Positions 24,929 through 33,811 of a stretch of 39,825 nt of DNA are shown one piece after another (within the stretch, counting starts at the first letter, position 1; each line of letters begins with the position of its first letter). The notes under the pieces are model-generated. The model saw only the letters and a list, made by a program, of their open reading frames with translations, had not been told where the DNA came from and did no database searches. Source of the stretch: Deltaproteobacteria bacterium (lineage in GTDB: Bacteria; Desulfobacterota; Syntrophia; Syntrophales; UBA2210); NCBI GenBank assembly GCA_016930775.1, contig JAFGGB010000102.1, positions 1 through 39,825 on the forward strand. The letters are read 5' to 3'. The position numbers and the translations under genes were made by a program.

Positions 24929-24953
24929 TATTCAGAAAGGAGTCGCCAAATAA

Positions 24954-25934
24954 ATGAGTGAACGAAGCTTCCGCAGGCTGTTGTTAATTTTTGCACTTTC
25001 AATTTCTTTTACGGCGCCAGTCGTTGCTGCCGAAAAAGGCATTGTAAAGAACCAAAATGCAGCCATAGTGAATGGCACGGCAATACCCATGAACGTTTTT
25101 GAAAAAGAAGTTGAATCGATGAAGAACCGCTATCAACATGCGGGACAGAAGATGGACGACAAGTCTCTTAATAAGTTGAGGAATGATATAGCAGACGGTC
25201 TCATAGCCAGGGAACTGCTCTATCAAGAATCGCAAAAACAAAACATTGCTATAAGCCCCCAGGAACTTGATCAGCAACTGGAAGCTTTGAAAAAGCGATT
25301 TCCCTCGAACGAGGAATTCAAGCGTCAGCTTGCCGCTATGAACATAAGCGAGGAAGAACTGAAAGGACACTTCAAGATGGGCCTCGCAATAAAACGTTTT
25401 GTCGATGTGCAAGTTGCAAGTAAAGTGTCCGTAACTGAGGAAGAAAAAAAGAGCTATTACAATGGAAACATTGCATCGTTCAAGCGCCAGGAGCAGGTGC
25501 GTGGTCAACACATTCTCGTAAAGGTCGATAAGGGCGCCACGGAGCAGGATCGCGTTGCGGCAAAAAAGAAGATTGATACGATCAAGGGCAAACTTTCTAC
25601 GGGAGGAAATTTCGAAGCCTTGGCCAAAGAATACTCTGATTGCCCAAGCGGCAGAAACGGCGGGGACCTAGGCTATTTTACCAGAGGGAAAATGGTAAAA
25701 CCCTTTGAGGATGCCGCTTTTTCTCTGAAGATTGGAGAGACAAGCGGCATAATTGAAACGGATTTCGGTTACCATATCATCAGAGTCCTAGATAAGAAGG
25801 CCGAAGGAACGGTGTCATATGACGAAGCAGTCAATTCAATTGAAGCTATGATGAAACAGCAGAAAATACAGGGAGAACTGGAGCGGTATATTCAGGAATT
25901 GACAGCGAAGTCTAAAATAGATCGATTTTTATAA
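24954..25934 (+). CDS. Secreted parvulin-type peptidyl-prolyl isomerase (PpiC/SurA-like)
   Basis: A 326-residue periplasmic foldase. A signal peptide covers residues 1 to about 25 (LLLIFALSISFTAPVVAAE). A SurA-N-like chaperone region follows (AAIVNGTAIPMNVFEKEVE, LIARELLYQESQKQNIAISPQELDQQLEAL). A rotamase domain at about 180-280 has the landmarks QVRGQHILVKV, LAKEYSDCPSGRNGGDLGYFTRGKMVKPFEDAAFSL and IETDFGYHIIRVLDK. AAAGGAG precedes the ATG. There is one isomerase domain, unlike the two of E. coli SurA. A bidirectional terminator follows. Confidence 0.93.
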   Translation: MSERSFRRLLLIFALSISFTAPVVAAEKGIVKNQNAAIVNGTAIPMNVFEKEVESMKNRYQHAGQKMDDKSLNKLRNDIADGLIARELLYQESQKQNIAISPQELDQQLEALKKRFPSNEEFKRQLAAMNISEEELKGHFKMGLAIKRFVDVQVASKVSVTEEEKKSYYNGNIASFKRQEQVRGQHILVKVDKGATEQDRVAAKKKIDTIKGKLSTGGNFEALAKEYSDCPSGRNGGDLGYFTRGKMVKPFEDAAFSLKIGETSGIIETDFGYHIIRVLDKKAEGTVSYDEAVNSIEAMMKQQKIQGELERYIQELTAKSKIDRFL

Positions 25935-25958
25935 GGACAGAGAGTTCGGAAATCGGAA

Positions 25959-26006
25959 AAACACAAAGAGGGCACCATGCTCGCATGATGCCCTCTTTGT
26001 GTTTCA
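25959..26006. terminator. Bidirectional intrinsic terminator between the parvulin gene and rpmB
   Basis: ACACAAAGAGGGCA (25961-25974) pairs perfectly with TGCCCTCTTTGTGT (25989-26002). Extra A-T pairs at the base extend it and provide short T tracts in both directions. The loop carries a small CATGC/GCATG hairpin. Confidence 0.85.
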
Positions 26007-26043
26007 AAATAACTGCCGGCAAATAAAATATTCTCTTAGATTA

Positions 26044-26241
26044 TTACAGAGCCTTTTTTACAGAGCCGGAACGAAGACATCGAGTACATACCTTCATTCT
26101 TTTCACGGCGCCCGTACCTCCATCGATAATCCGCAGCTTCTGCAAGTTCGGATACCATGTTCTCTTGGTCTTATTATTGGCGTGACTGACTTGGTTGCCC
26201 ACAACGGGTCCTTTTCCACAAATTTCACATACGCGCGCCAT
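26044..26241 (-). CDS. rpmB: 50S ribosomal protein L28
   Basis: A 65-residue protein: [34 protein letters not shown] and a C-terminal [15 protein letters not shown]. The CxxC...CxxC pairs mark the zinc-binding form of L28. The site AAGGAGTGAACGGGCT precedes the ATG. It lies 63 bp after the phosphofructokinase gene on the same strand and ends at a bidirectional terminator. The usual partner rpmG is not beside it. Confidence 0.96.
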   Translation of the reverse strand: MARVCEICGKGPVVGNQVSHANNKTKRTWYPNLQKLRIIDGGTGAVKRMKVCTRCLRSGSVKKAL

Positions 26242-26304
26242 AGCCCGTTCACTCCTTGGTTAAAAGTAGGCTCTCTCTTAATCGAAAGAACAAAAAACTG
26301 CAAG

Positions 26305-27591
26305 CTATTTTTTCATGGACATCGGTTGTCCCGTCGCTTCGAGCACACGCATCCAGAGGTCTTTCTTCACATCAACCTTTCGTCGCGATGTCACCGCCTT
26401 TATGGGGAGATGAACATATTCGTTGTGATAAAGGCCAAGGACCATGCCCGTTTTACCCGCCATGGCGGCATGAACGGCGTACTGGCCCAGGAGATCGCAA
26501 TAAATGCTGTCCGTCGCGGTCGCCGGCACACTTCTGATTATATAGCTGGGATCGATGTACTTCAAATTGATTTCCATTCCTATAGACAAGAAGTATTCTT
26601 CGATCTTGTTTTTGAGAAACAAACCTATGTCCTTCAGCCGCGGGTTGCCTGACTGATCGGCGCCAAGGGGTCCCTCATTGCTGAAAAGATCCTGACCGGC
26701 GCCTTCGGCCACAAGGATCACGGCGTGACGCCGCGACCTTAGACGCTTCTCAAGAACAGCGAGGAAACCATTTTCTCCATATAGATCAAAAGGAACTTCG
26801 GGAATAAGAGTGAAGTTTACATCGCTCTGGGCCAGGGTCGCGTTTACTGCAATATGGCCTGATTCCCGACCCATAATTTTGACGAGCCCTATGCCCATCG
26901 GCGCTCCTTTCGCTTCTACATGGGCGCACTGAATCACCTTAACAGCCTCGGAAATGGCAGTATCGAAACCGAAGGTTTTATCGATAAGATTCAGATCATT
27001 ATCAATTGTTTTTGGTATGCCGATGATTGCAATGGGGAGATTTCGGCGCGTAATTTCCTGAGTGATTTTATCCGCCGCGCGCATTGTTCCATCGCCGCCG
27101 ATTAGGAAGAGCATATCGATTGCTTTCTCAACCAAGGCATTGACCATGGTTCCAATATCCTGGTGTCCTCGCGAGGAGGAGAGAATGCTTCCTCCGAGAG
27201 TGTGTATATCTTTCACGAGATCGGGCGTCAGCGATAGGGGCAACAGTCCTGACTCAGGGACAAGACCTCGGAAACCAAAGGGAATGCCCAGGATATCCTT
27301 CACTCCGTATCGATAATGAAGAACCATGACGATAGCCCTGATAACATCATTAATGCCGGGGCACAGTCCTCCGCAGGTGACGATTGCAACCCTGGTGCGG
27401 GGAGAATTAAAATAAATCATCCGTTGAGGTCCGGCGAGTTCTAATGATTCCGGACGTCCCTTTGCGTCCTTTGAAAGATCAAAGGTATCAAGGTGATGAT
27501 CAAAAATAATCCGGTTTCTGCCTTCAACAAAACAGCAGGTCGGATCCGGAGAGGGGTATGCGCATTCCCCCAAATTCATTATTTCATACAT
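26305..27591 (-). CDS. 6-phosphofructokinase (plant/PPi-like long clade, ATP-type signature)
   Basis: A 428-residue phosphofructokinase. Residues 1 to about 65 form an extension before VAIVTCGGLCPGINDVIR. The nucleotide site reads LIGGDGTMRAA and the catalytic loop IGIPKTIDNDL, followed by GFDTAISEAV, VKIMGRESGHIA and the C-terminal GKTGMVLGL. A glycine after GGD (GGDGT) is associated with ATP use, while the lysine in PKTIDND is typical of PPi enzymes. This combination is known from the plant-like ATP-dependent group. The start ATG overlaps the end of the upstream FAD-fold gene by 8 bp (ATGTATGA) and has GAGAGG upstream. ATP as donor is probable, not certain. Confidence 0.88.
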   Translation of the reverse strand: MYEIMNLGECAYPSPDPTCCFVEGRNRIIFDHHLDTFDLSKDAKGRPESLELAGPQRMIYFNSPRTRVAIVTCGGLCPGINDVIRAIVMVLHYRYGVKDILGIPFGFRGLVPESGLLPLSLTPDLVKDIHTLGGSILSSSRGHQDIGTMVNALVEKAIDMLFLIGGDGTMRAADKITQEITRRNLPIAIIGIPKTIDNDLNLIDKTFGFDTAISEAVKVIQCAHVEAKGAPMGIGLVKIMGRESGHIAVNATLAQSDVNFTLIPEVPFDLYGENGFLAVLEKRLRSRRHAVILVAEGAGQDLFSNEGPLGADQSGNPRLKDIGLFLKNKIEEYFLSIGMEINLKYIDPSYIIRSVPATATDSIYCDLLGQYAVHAAMAGKTGMVLGLYHNEYVHLPIKAVTSRRKVDVKKDLWMRVLEATGQPMSMKK

Positions 27592-29008
27592 ATTTTTTCC
27601 TCTCTTTGACCCACTTGACCACTGCCGGTCCCTTCAGGAACGTGTTTCCCCAAATGAGGCCGCTGAAACATTCCATCCCTCCGATGAGACAACCGCCCTT
27701 GGAAACGAAGAAAGGATGAGAAAGGATCGATCGGAAAGCGCCCATTCCTTTCATGCTCACTCTGCAATGTCTCTTTCCCTCTGTCAATGATTCTTCCAAA
27801 ATTCGAGGGAAATCGATTGCAGGAGTGATGTCGTTGAGAAATGGGAAAAAATGCGACATCTGTAAAAATGTTGAACGGACGAGTCGTGCGATCATATCAG
27901 GGGTCCAACATTCCGGAAACTCTTCCATTAAAAGAGAGACGGTCAACATTCTGGAACCATCCTTCTCTGCGTGGGGATGGGAGGACAGAAAAATATAATT
28001 GCCGTTCTGCGGTGGTTTCTCGGCGTCATTGATAATAACTGCCCGAGGAGCGAGTCGCTCGGGCAATATATTCTCGTTCAGGACTGATCTGATGATAAGA
28101 GGATAGAGGCAACAATTCCCGAAGTATTTTCGATGAACAGCCTGTCCGTTCAACAGAAGAGCGGTTGCGATGTTCTTCCGTGCAATTTCTCCAATATAGA
28201 CGAAATTTCCTGTATAAAGAGCGTCATCGGCCTCTTCGAACGAACCCTGGACTACGATTTCGGAACTGCCCGACAGGCTCACTTTGGTACATTCTCGCAG
28301 TACGGCGCCATTGTTTGTTTCGATATTCTGCAGCAAAATGTCGCGCAATTGCTCAGTCCCGGCTGTTATTTCTCCTATTTCCAGGAAGGGGATGGCAACG
28401 CCAAGCGCCGAGGCCAGCGGATCTGATGCCGCTGGAATGAATCGCGTATTTTCGATAACCTGAGCTGCAAGAAAAGATCGAATGTGGGAATCGGCGGATG
28501 CTTTTCGCATAAGCTCTTTAAACTGTCGTCTCTTTATGGCAATGGACAGGGGCAGCAAGGATCGGCGGAAGCTGCGGGGTGTTCCATTTTTCGGAGATGC
28601 GATATTTTGCCAGCGCTCCATGATCAATTCGGACAACTCGCGAGCGCTGTCGTACAATGCCGCCAACGACGGGCTTTGTCCGAATTCTCTTTCCATTTCA
28701 GCCTCAAGAGGGAATCGATCGCTTGCAATATCGATTCTCCTGTCGAGAAAGAGCACCTGTAAGATCGGCCGTCTGACCGTCAAAGGGGATTCAATCTCTA
28801 AAATTGAAAGGATTTCCCGGAGCGACTGAACGTCGATGAGGGAATCTGCTGCAAAGGGAAGAGGCGGCGCTCCTTCTGATGCTGTTGGACTATCTCGGCC
28901 ATCAATTTCGATAAGGAGGGTTTTGAGTCCCTGCTTCGATGCTAGGGCTGCTGTGGCAAGGTCAGTCAGGTTGTGACCGACAACGATAAGATCATAGCCA
29001 GTCCTCAT
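27584..29008 (-). CDS. FAD/NAD(P)-binding-fold protein, phytoene desaturase-like, with degenerate glycine motif
   Basis: A 474-residue protein of unclear function. The N-terminus has a beta-alpha-beta start, YDLIVVGHNLTDLATAALASKQGLKTLLIE, aligned with flavoprotein Rossmann folds (VVGGGIGGLAAAALLAKRGLKVLVLE). The end, FFVSKGGCLIGGMECFSGLIWGNTFLKGPAVVKW, resembles the C-terminal FAD-contact region of phytoene desaturase-type oxidoreductases. The GxGxxG is reduced to GxNxxD, so FAD binding is doubtful. GGAGG lies 6 nt before the ATG. It overlaps DUF523 upstream by 17 bp and phosphofructokinase downstream by 8 bp, so it is translated as part of one mRNA. Confidence 0.65.
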   Translation of the reverse strand: MRTGYDLIVVGHNLTDLATAALASKQGLKTLLIEIDGRDSPTASEGAPPLPFAADSLIDVQSLREILSILEIESPLTVRRPILQVLFLDRRIDIASDRFPLEAEMEREFGQSPSLAALYDSARELSELIMERWQNIASPKNGTPRSFRRSLLPLSIAIKRRQFKELMRKASADSHIRSFLAAQVIENTRFIPAASDPLASALGVAIPFLEIGEITAGTEQLRDILLQNIETNNGAVLRECTKVSLSGSSEIVVQGSFEEADDALYTGNFVYIGEIARKNIATALLLNGQAVHRKYFGNCCLYPLIIRSVLNENILPERLAPRAVIINDAEKPPQNGNYIFLSSHPHAEKDGSRMLTVSLLMEEFPECWTPDMIARLVRSTFLQMSHFFPFLNDITPAIDFPRILEESLTEGKRHCRVSMKGMGAFRSILSHPFFVSKGGCLIGGMECFSGLIWGNTFLKGPAVVKWVKERKKYV

Positions 29009-29441
29009 GGAAATCCTCCGATGAACGAACAGGGATGCCTTCCTTTGTCAGTAGAGCCGCAGTTACGCCCATTCCTGCCGCCGGTCTGCCTTTCCGGATA
29101 ATGTATCGGACTCCACAGGAGGGACTTCTTTCTTTTAAGAGTATATATTCGACATTAAAAAGGCGCGCCAGCCGTGCCGCTTCTTCAGCGCCACGAATGA
29201 ACTTTTCCGTCATATCGCCTCCATGAGCATCACAGACGCAAGCCTTCCCTTCAAGAACATCCTTCCCGTCGCCTCCTATAATCTCGCAGGGAAACCGGGG
29301 AGTCGGCAAGCCGCCAAGTTGCTCGGGACAAAGCGGGAGGAGAGAGTGTCGGGCCGGGCAGTCCATGATTCCCTTAAGAATACGGCTTGATCCGTCATAC
29401 CGGCACTTGATTCCGAGAAGACAAGCGCTGACGATGACCAT
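28992..29441 (-). CDS. DUF523 protein (TudS-like)
   Basis: A 149-residue DUF523 protein. It has the family cysteines SACLLGIKCRYDG at the N-terminus and KERSPSCGV near residue 107, plus LLPLCPEQLGGLPTPR and the CVCDAHGGD motif. The family includes TudS, an Fe-S dependent 2-thiouracil desulfurase; the conserved cysteines here would fit an Fe-S cluster, but the activity of this member is unknown. The start codon follows AAGGA, which lies within the end of purN, and the gene begins 5 bp after purN stops. Confidence 0.85.
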   Translation of the reverse strand: MVIVSACLLGIKCRYDGSSRILKGIMDCPARHSLLPLCPEQLGGLPTPRFPCEIIGGDGKDVLEGKACVCDAHGGDMTEKFIRGAEEAARLARLFNVEYILLKERSPSCGVRYIIRKGRPAAGMGVTAALLTKEGIPVRSSEDFHEDWL

Positions 29442-29446
29442 GAATG

Positions 29447-30112
29447 TCAGAATCCTTCAAGATGTGGATTGTGCAGCGACGGCGTCGACATTTGATTCGA
29501 ATTCTTGATGTGAACCTTTCGCCCGGAAACCTCAAGCCTGCCCTCTGCAAAATATTGGATTGCCTGGGGATAAATCCGATGCTCTTCCTTCAATATTTTC
29601 TGCTGCAGACTTTCTTCCGTATCGTCATCGCAACAGGGAACAACGGCCTGGATGATAATAGGACCGGTGTCCACGCCCTCATCGACGAAATGGACGGTGC
29701 AGCCTGAAAATTTTACACCGTAATCGAAGGCCTGACGCTGGCCATGCAGTCCCGGAAAGGACGGCAGCAAAGCGGGATGAATATTCATGACGCGTAAGGG
29801 GAAAGCCCTGAGTAATCGCTCCGTCAGTATTCGCATGAATCCTGCCATAACCACCAGTTCGACGCCATTATCGGTGAGCACGGAAATCATTTTGTCGTCG
29901 AAAGCCTCACGGCTTTTGTACTGACAGTGATTGATGACCGATATCGGTATGTTGTGGCGACGGCAGCGCTCTAAGGCATATGCATTCGGATTATTAGAGA
30001 TAACGATCTTTATTACAGCATCGAGTCTGTCGGACTCGATAGCGTCGACTATAGCTTGGAGGTTCGATCCGCTGCCCGATACGAGCACGCCTAGCGATAA
30101 TTCTCGCGCCAT
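29447..30112 (-). CDS. purN: Phosphoribosylglycinamide formyltransferase
   Basis: 221 residues from ATG 30112, 4 bp after the purM stop; the track start (30190) adds 26 residues lying in purM. The enzyme transfers the formyl group of 10-formyl-THF to GAR, step 3 of purine synthesis. Motifs: GVLVSGSGSNLQAIVDAI, ISNNPNAYALERC, AGFMRIL, the catalytic segment MNIHPALLPSFPGLHGQRQAFDYGVKFSGCTVHFVDEGVDTGPII with its Asn-His-Asp triad. A C-terminal tail of about 15 residues (IKNSNQMSTPSLHNPHLEGF) extends past the usual end. Confidence 0.95.
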   Translation of the reverse strand: MARELSLGVLVSGSGSNLQAIVDAIESDRLDAVIKIVISNNPNAYALERCRRHNIPISVINHCQYKSREAFDDKMISVLTDNGVELVVMAGFMRILTERLLRAFPLRVMNIHPALLPSFPGLHGQRQAFDYGVKFSGCTVHFVDEGVDTGPIIIQAVVPCCDDDTEESLQQKILKEEHRIYPQAIQYFAEGRLEVSGRKVHIKNSNQMSTPSLHNPHLEGF

Positions 30113-30116
30113 TTTT

Positions 30117-31163
30117 TTACTCGACACGTACACGCTCTGATCCGCAGACCTCGGGGACGACAGAACCGATGATCCGGGGCTCTTCGCCAATGTCCGTCAG
30201 AAAATCTGCAATTTTACCGGCGGACTTTCCAGGCACGATGAGGACCATTCCTATCCCCATATTAAAGACTCTGTACATTTCATGCGCCGCCACGTTGCCT
30301 AACTTCTGAATGACGGAGAAAATGGGAGGCACTATCCAGGAGTCCTTTGTAATCCTTGCACAGAGCCCTGCAGGGAGCATGCGTGGAATATTTTCAAGGA
30401 AACCTCCACCCGTTACATGAACCATTCCGTTTACCGTGAAAGATTCAAGAAGTTTAAGGAGCGGTTTCACGTAAATTCTGGTCGGTTCCAAGAGTTCCTC
30501 GCCCAGAGAGCGCAACAAGCCAGAGGGTTTGTCGGTCACAGTGAAACCGGCCATATCGAAGAGAACCTTTCTGGCAAGGGATAGACCGTTACTGTGGATT
30601 CCACTTGAAGGAAGGCCGATGATACAGTCTCCGGAAGCGACACAGGAGCCGTCGATCAGATGGTCCTTGTCAACGACACCGACACAGAAGCCTGCCAGAT
30701 CGTACTCATCGTCGCCGTAAAAACCTGGCATTTCTGCATTTTCTCCGCCAATGAGGGCGCATCCTGCTTCACGGCATCCCGCTGCAATGCCCTCGATAAT
30801 TTCAACGTTCCGATTTACGTCGATCCTTCCGACGGCTATGTAATCAAGGAAGAAGAGTGGTTCAGCCCCTTGGACGATGAGATCGTTGACCCCCATGGCA
30901 ACGAGATCGATACCGACCGTGCGATGCCGATTCATCATCTGAGCGACACGGAGTTTTGTTCCCACGCCGTCCGTCGAGGAAACGAGAATCGGATTACGGT
31001 AGCGACTTGGATCGAAGGCGAAAAGGCCGCCGAAACTGCCGATGTCGCCAAGGACTTCACGGCGGAACGTGGACCTCACGATAGGCTTTATTCGTTCTAC
31101 AAAAACGTTTGCGGCGTCTATATCGACGCCCGAGTGTTTATAAGATGCCTGTATATCGCTCAT
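30117..31163 (-). CDS. purM: Phosphoribosylformylglycinamidine cyclo-ligase (AIR synthetase)
   Basis: A 348-residue PurM, step 5 of purine biosynthesis. It starts MSDIQASYKHSGVDIDAANVFVERIKP and shows GSFGGLFAF, LVSSTDGVGTKLRVA, VDLVAMGVNDLIVQGAEPLFFLDYIAVG, LIGGENAEMPGFY, SSGIHSNGLSLAR and HVTGGGFLENIPRML. Length equals the family. It leads the minus-strand purMN operon and faces recG divergently. Confidence 0.97.
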   Translation of the reverse strand: MSDIQASYKHSGVDIDAANVFVERIKPIVRSTFRREVLGDIGSFGGLFAFDPSRYRNPILVSSTDGVGTKLRVAQMMNRHRTVGIDLVAMGVNDLIVQGAEPLFFLDYIAVGRIDVNRNVEIIEGIAAGCREAGCALIGGENAEMPGFYGDDEYDLAGFCVGVVDKDHLIDGSCVASGDCIIGLPSSGIHSNGLSLARKVLFDMAGFTVTDKPSGLLRSLGEELLEPTRIYVKPLLKLLESFTVNGMVHVTGGGFLENIPRMLPAGLCARITKDSWIVPPIFSVIQKLGNVAAHEMYRVFNMGIGMVLIVPGKSAGKIADFLTDIGEEPRIIGSVVPEVCGSERVRVE

Positions 31164-31201
31164 GGATGAATTCCCCGCATTTTTCGATGAACTGACATCG
31201 T

Positions 31202-31230
31202 GAAGTAGCTTACTTGCGTTGAAAAGTCAA
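31202..31230 (-). promoter_or_regulatory. Possible promoter of purM
   Basis: TTGACT (31230-31225) matches the -35 consensus at 5 of 6 positions. At 17 bp the -10 candidate TACTTC is weak, so the call rests mainly on position. Confidence 0.3.
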
Positions 31231-31238
31231 TTCATTCC

Positions 31239-31267
31239 TTGTAATATACCGAAACATCTGATATAAA
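31239..31267 (+). promoter_or_regulatory. Sigma-70 promoter of recG
   Basis: TTGTAA (31239-31244), a 17-bp spacer and TATAAA (31262-31267) with an extended -10 TG. The predicted start is about 40 nt before the recG ATG. Confidence 0.6.
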
Positions 31268-31314
31268 TCCATCTCTTCCATAGCACGGCAAGGAATAATT
31301 CGAGCAGATTCCCC

Positions 31315-33753
31315 ATGACAGCGCCTCTCAAGGACATAGCAGAAAAGATAAGGAACATCTTCGAAACCATCCGGGTCTCTACAGGCGGCGATGAAGTAGG
31401 TTATCATGAGACTCTCGACGGGCTTATGGCCATTCTCTTCGACGGCATGATAGACAAAAGCGAAATGAAAGAGTGGCAGTCTTTCATCGAAAGCATGCAT
31501 CGCAAGGCTGTTCAGGTCGAACAGTCGCCGCCCGATAAAGGACAGCGCTTCCTTGCAGGCCTCCAGGAAGACATTTCTTGCATACGCTCAATCATTGCTG
31601 AAACCGGCGATTTGAAAAAGGAGAAAATGTCGAGCCTTGAAGATCTTCGAGCCTCATGGGAGATTCTTGATTCGCCCGTACGCTATGCACGTGGCGTTGG
31701 TCCCGGAATCGCGGCCCTCTTGGAACGGAAGGGCCTCAAAACCATTGAGGATCTGCTCTATTTTTTGCCCAGAGCATACGAAGATCGACGCCGGATCACC
31801 GCTATAGCCGATATCATGCCGGGCATGAGAGAGACTGCGACCGGTACGGTCGTGAAAACGGTCATCCAAAAAATCCGGAAAGGATCCATTTTTGAGGTTG
31901 TCTTCGACGATGGCACGGGCGCCTTGAGCGCCAAGTGGTTTCATGGAAATAAAAAATATCTGGAACAGACATTCCGCCGTGGCCGAAAATTTATGATTAC
32001 AGGAGAGGTGAGGGCCAATCTGTGGGGCAAGGAAATGATTCATCCTGACTATGAATTGCTGGATGCCGGATCGGGTGAGTCTCTTCACTTCAAAAGGATT
32101 GTTCCGCTCTATTCGGAAACAGAAGGACTCCATCAGAAACAACTTCGAAGGATTATGAAACACGTCGTCGATCTCCATGCTTCGGCTGTATGGAGCCCCA
32201 TACCCCGAGACATCTGTCTGAAAAACAGACTGATCGGCATGGGCGAGGCTATGAAAGAGGTTCACTTCCCTGATGGCAGGGAGGATATCCGGCGATTGAA
32301 CGATGGAACATCAAAAGCTCATCGCAGACTTGTCTTCGACGAATTTTTTTATTTCCAGCTCGGTCTTGCTCAGAGAAAAAAAAATATCGAATTCAATGAC
32401 GGCATCGCATTCAATCCCAGGCTCGATCTTGTGGAATCCTTTCTGTTCTCTCTTCCGTTTAAAATAACGGGCGCTCAGCGTCGTGTAATCGATGAGATCA
32501 TAGCGGACATGGCCAAACCATCGCCCATGAACCGGCTTCTACAGGGAGACGTCGGTTCCGGAAAGACCGTCGTAGCGATGGCGCCTTTTATTGTCGCCTG
32601 CGCTAATGGATACCAAGCGGCGCTTATGGCGCCGACTGAAATACTGGCCGCCCAGCACTATCAATCGTTCGAACAGTGGAGCAGAACAGCGGGACTCAGG
32701 ACAACCCTTCTAACGGGCAGTATGCTTTCCAGGGAGAGGCGCAAGCGTTTAGAAGAGATAGCAGCTGGTCATGTTGATATCGTCATTGGAACTCATGCCG
32801 TTATCCAGGAAGAGGTTGCCTTCAAGAACCTCGGCATGGCAATCATCGACGAACAGCACAAATTCGGCGTTATGCAGAGGGTTCTTCTTAGCTCAAAGAG
32901 CGCTCATCCCGATGTCCTCGTGATGACGGCCACTCCCATACCGCGCACACTTGCCATGACAGTTTATGGCGATCTCAGCATTTCCGTCATCGATGAAATG
33001 CCGCCAGGAAAAATTCCTGTAAAAACAAAGGTATTCTACGAGCATGAGCGTCAACAAGTTTATAATATCATACAAGGCCAAGTTGAAAAGGGCCGCCAGG
33101 TCTTCATCGTCTATCCAATCATCGAGGAATCCGAGAGCCTTGATCTCAAGGCGGCAACCACGATGGCTGAACATCTTGCGCGAAATATCTTTCCTCAATT
33201 CAAGGTTGGACTGGTGCACGGCAAACTGAAAGCATCAGAGCGCAACGCCATTATGGAGTCCTTTAAGAAAGACGAACTCGATATTCTTGTGTCTACAACA
33301 GTCATAGAGGTTGGCATCGATATTCCCACGGCCTCACTGATGATCATTGAGCACGCCGAGCGTTTCGGGCTCTCTCAGCTCCATCAGCTCAGGGGCAGGG
33401 TAGGGAGAGGCGCCATTGCCTCATACTGCATCCTCATGACGTCGGACCAAAGGTCCGAAGACGCCCGCAAGCGACTTCGCATCATGGAGCAAACAACGAA
33501 TGGATTCCATATTGCCGAGGAAGATCTGGCCATCCGGGGTCCCGGTGAATTTCTTGGAACTCGACAATCCGGTTTGCCCGATTTCCGAATCGCCAATATC
33601 GTCCGTGATGCGGCTGTGCTCTCGAAAGCGCGTGACGCCGCTGCGGCTGTCGTTGAGCGGGACCCTTTTTTAAAAGATTCAGGAGTTGATGCGCTGAAAG
33701 CTGTTCTCGCGAGACGATGGGAGGGAAAACTCAAGCTGCTAAAAACCGGTTGA
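31315..33753 (+). CDS. recG: ATP-dependent DNA helicase RecG
   Basis: An 812-residue branch-migration helicase for stalled forks and recombination. The wedge/OB domain begins at about residue 125 (YARGVGPGIAALLERKGLKTIEDLLYFLPRAYEDRR). Motor motifs follow: I LQGDVGSGKTVVA, II IIDEQHKFGV (DEQH as in RecG), III VMTATPIPRTLAM, V VSTTVIEVGIDIPTA, VI HQLRGRVGRG, plus the RecG C-terminal FHIAEEDLAIRGPGEFLGTRQSGLPDFRIA. About 120 N-terminal residues precede the wedge and are absent from E. coli RecG (693 residues); they are mostly helical and charged. The ribosome binding site is weak. Confidence 0.96.
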   Translation: MTAPLKDIAEKIRNIFETIRVSTGGDEVGYHETLDGLMAILFDGMIDKSEMKEWQSFIESMHRKAVQVEQSPPDKGQRFLAGLQEDISCIRSIIAETGDLKKEKMSSLEDLRASWEILDSPVRYARGVGPGIAALLERKGLKTIEDLLYFLPRAYEDRRRITAIADIMPGMRETATGTVVKTVIQKIRKGSIFEVVFDDGTGALSAKWFHGNKKYLEQTFRRGRKFMITGEVRANLWGKEMIHPDYELLDAGSGESLHFKRIVPLYSETEGLHQKQLRRIMKHVVDLHASAVWSPIPRDICLKNRLIGMGEAMKEVHFPDGREDIRRLNDGTSKAHRRLVFDEFFYFQLGLAQRKKNIEFNDGIAFNPRLDLVESFLFSLPFKITGAQRRVIDEIIADMAKPSPMNRLLQGDVGSGKTVVAMAPFIVACANGYQAALMAPTEILAAQHYQSFEQWSRTAGLRTTLLTGSMLSRERRKRLEEIAAGHVDIVIGTHAVIQEEVAFKNLGMAIIDEQHKFGVMQRVLLSSKSAHPDVLVMTATPIPRTLAMTVYGDLSISVIDEMPPGKIPVKTKVFYEHERQQVYNIIQGQVEKGRQVFIVYPIIEESESLDLKAATTMAEHLARNIFPQFKVGLVHGKLKASERNAIMESFKKDELDILVSTTVIEVGIDIPTASLMIIEHAERFGLSQLHQLRGRVGRGAIASYCILMTSDQRSEDARKRLRIMEQTTNGFHIAEEDLAIRGPGEFLGTRQSGLPDFRIANIVRDAAVLSKARDAAAAVVERDPFLKDSGVDALKAVLARRWEGKLKLLKTG

Positions 33754-33811
33754 TATTTCCGTAAAAAATCATTAGTAACTGAAGAATCGAAGAACTGATA
33801 AGGAAGGAACC

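Noticed and set aside
30055-30085. tRNA-like T-arm sequence GGTTCGATCC
   Set aside because: It lies inside purN on the opposite strand, and no acceptor stem or anticodon arm can be built around it.
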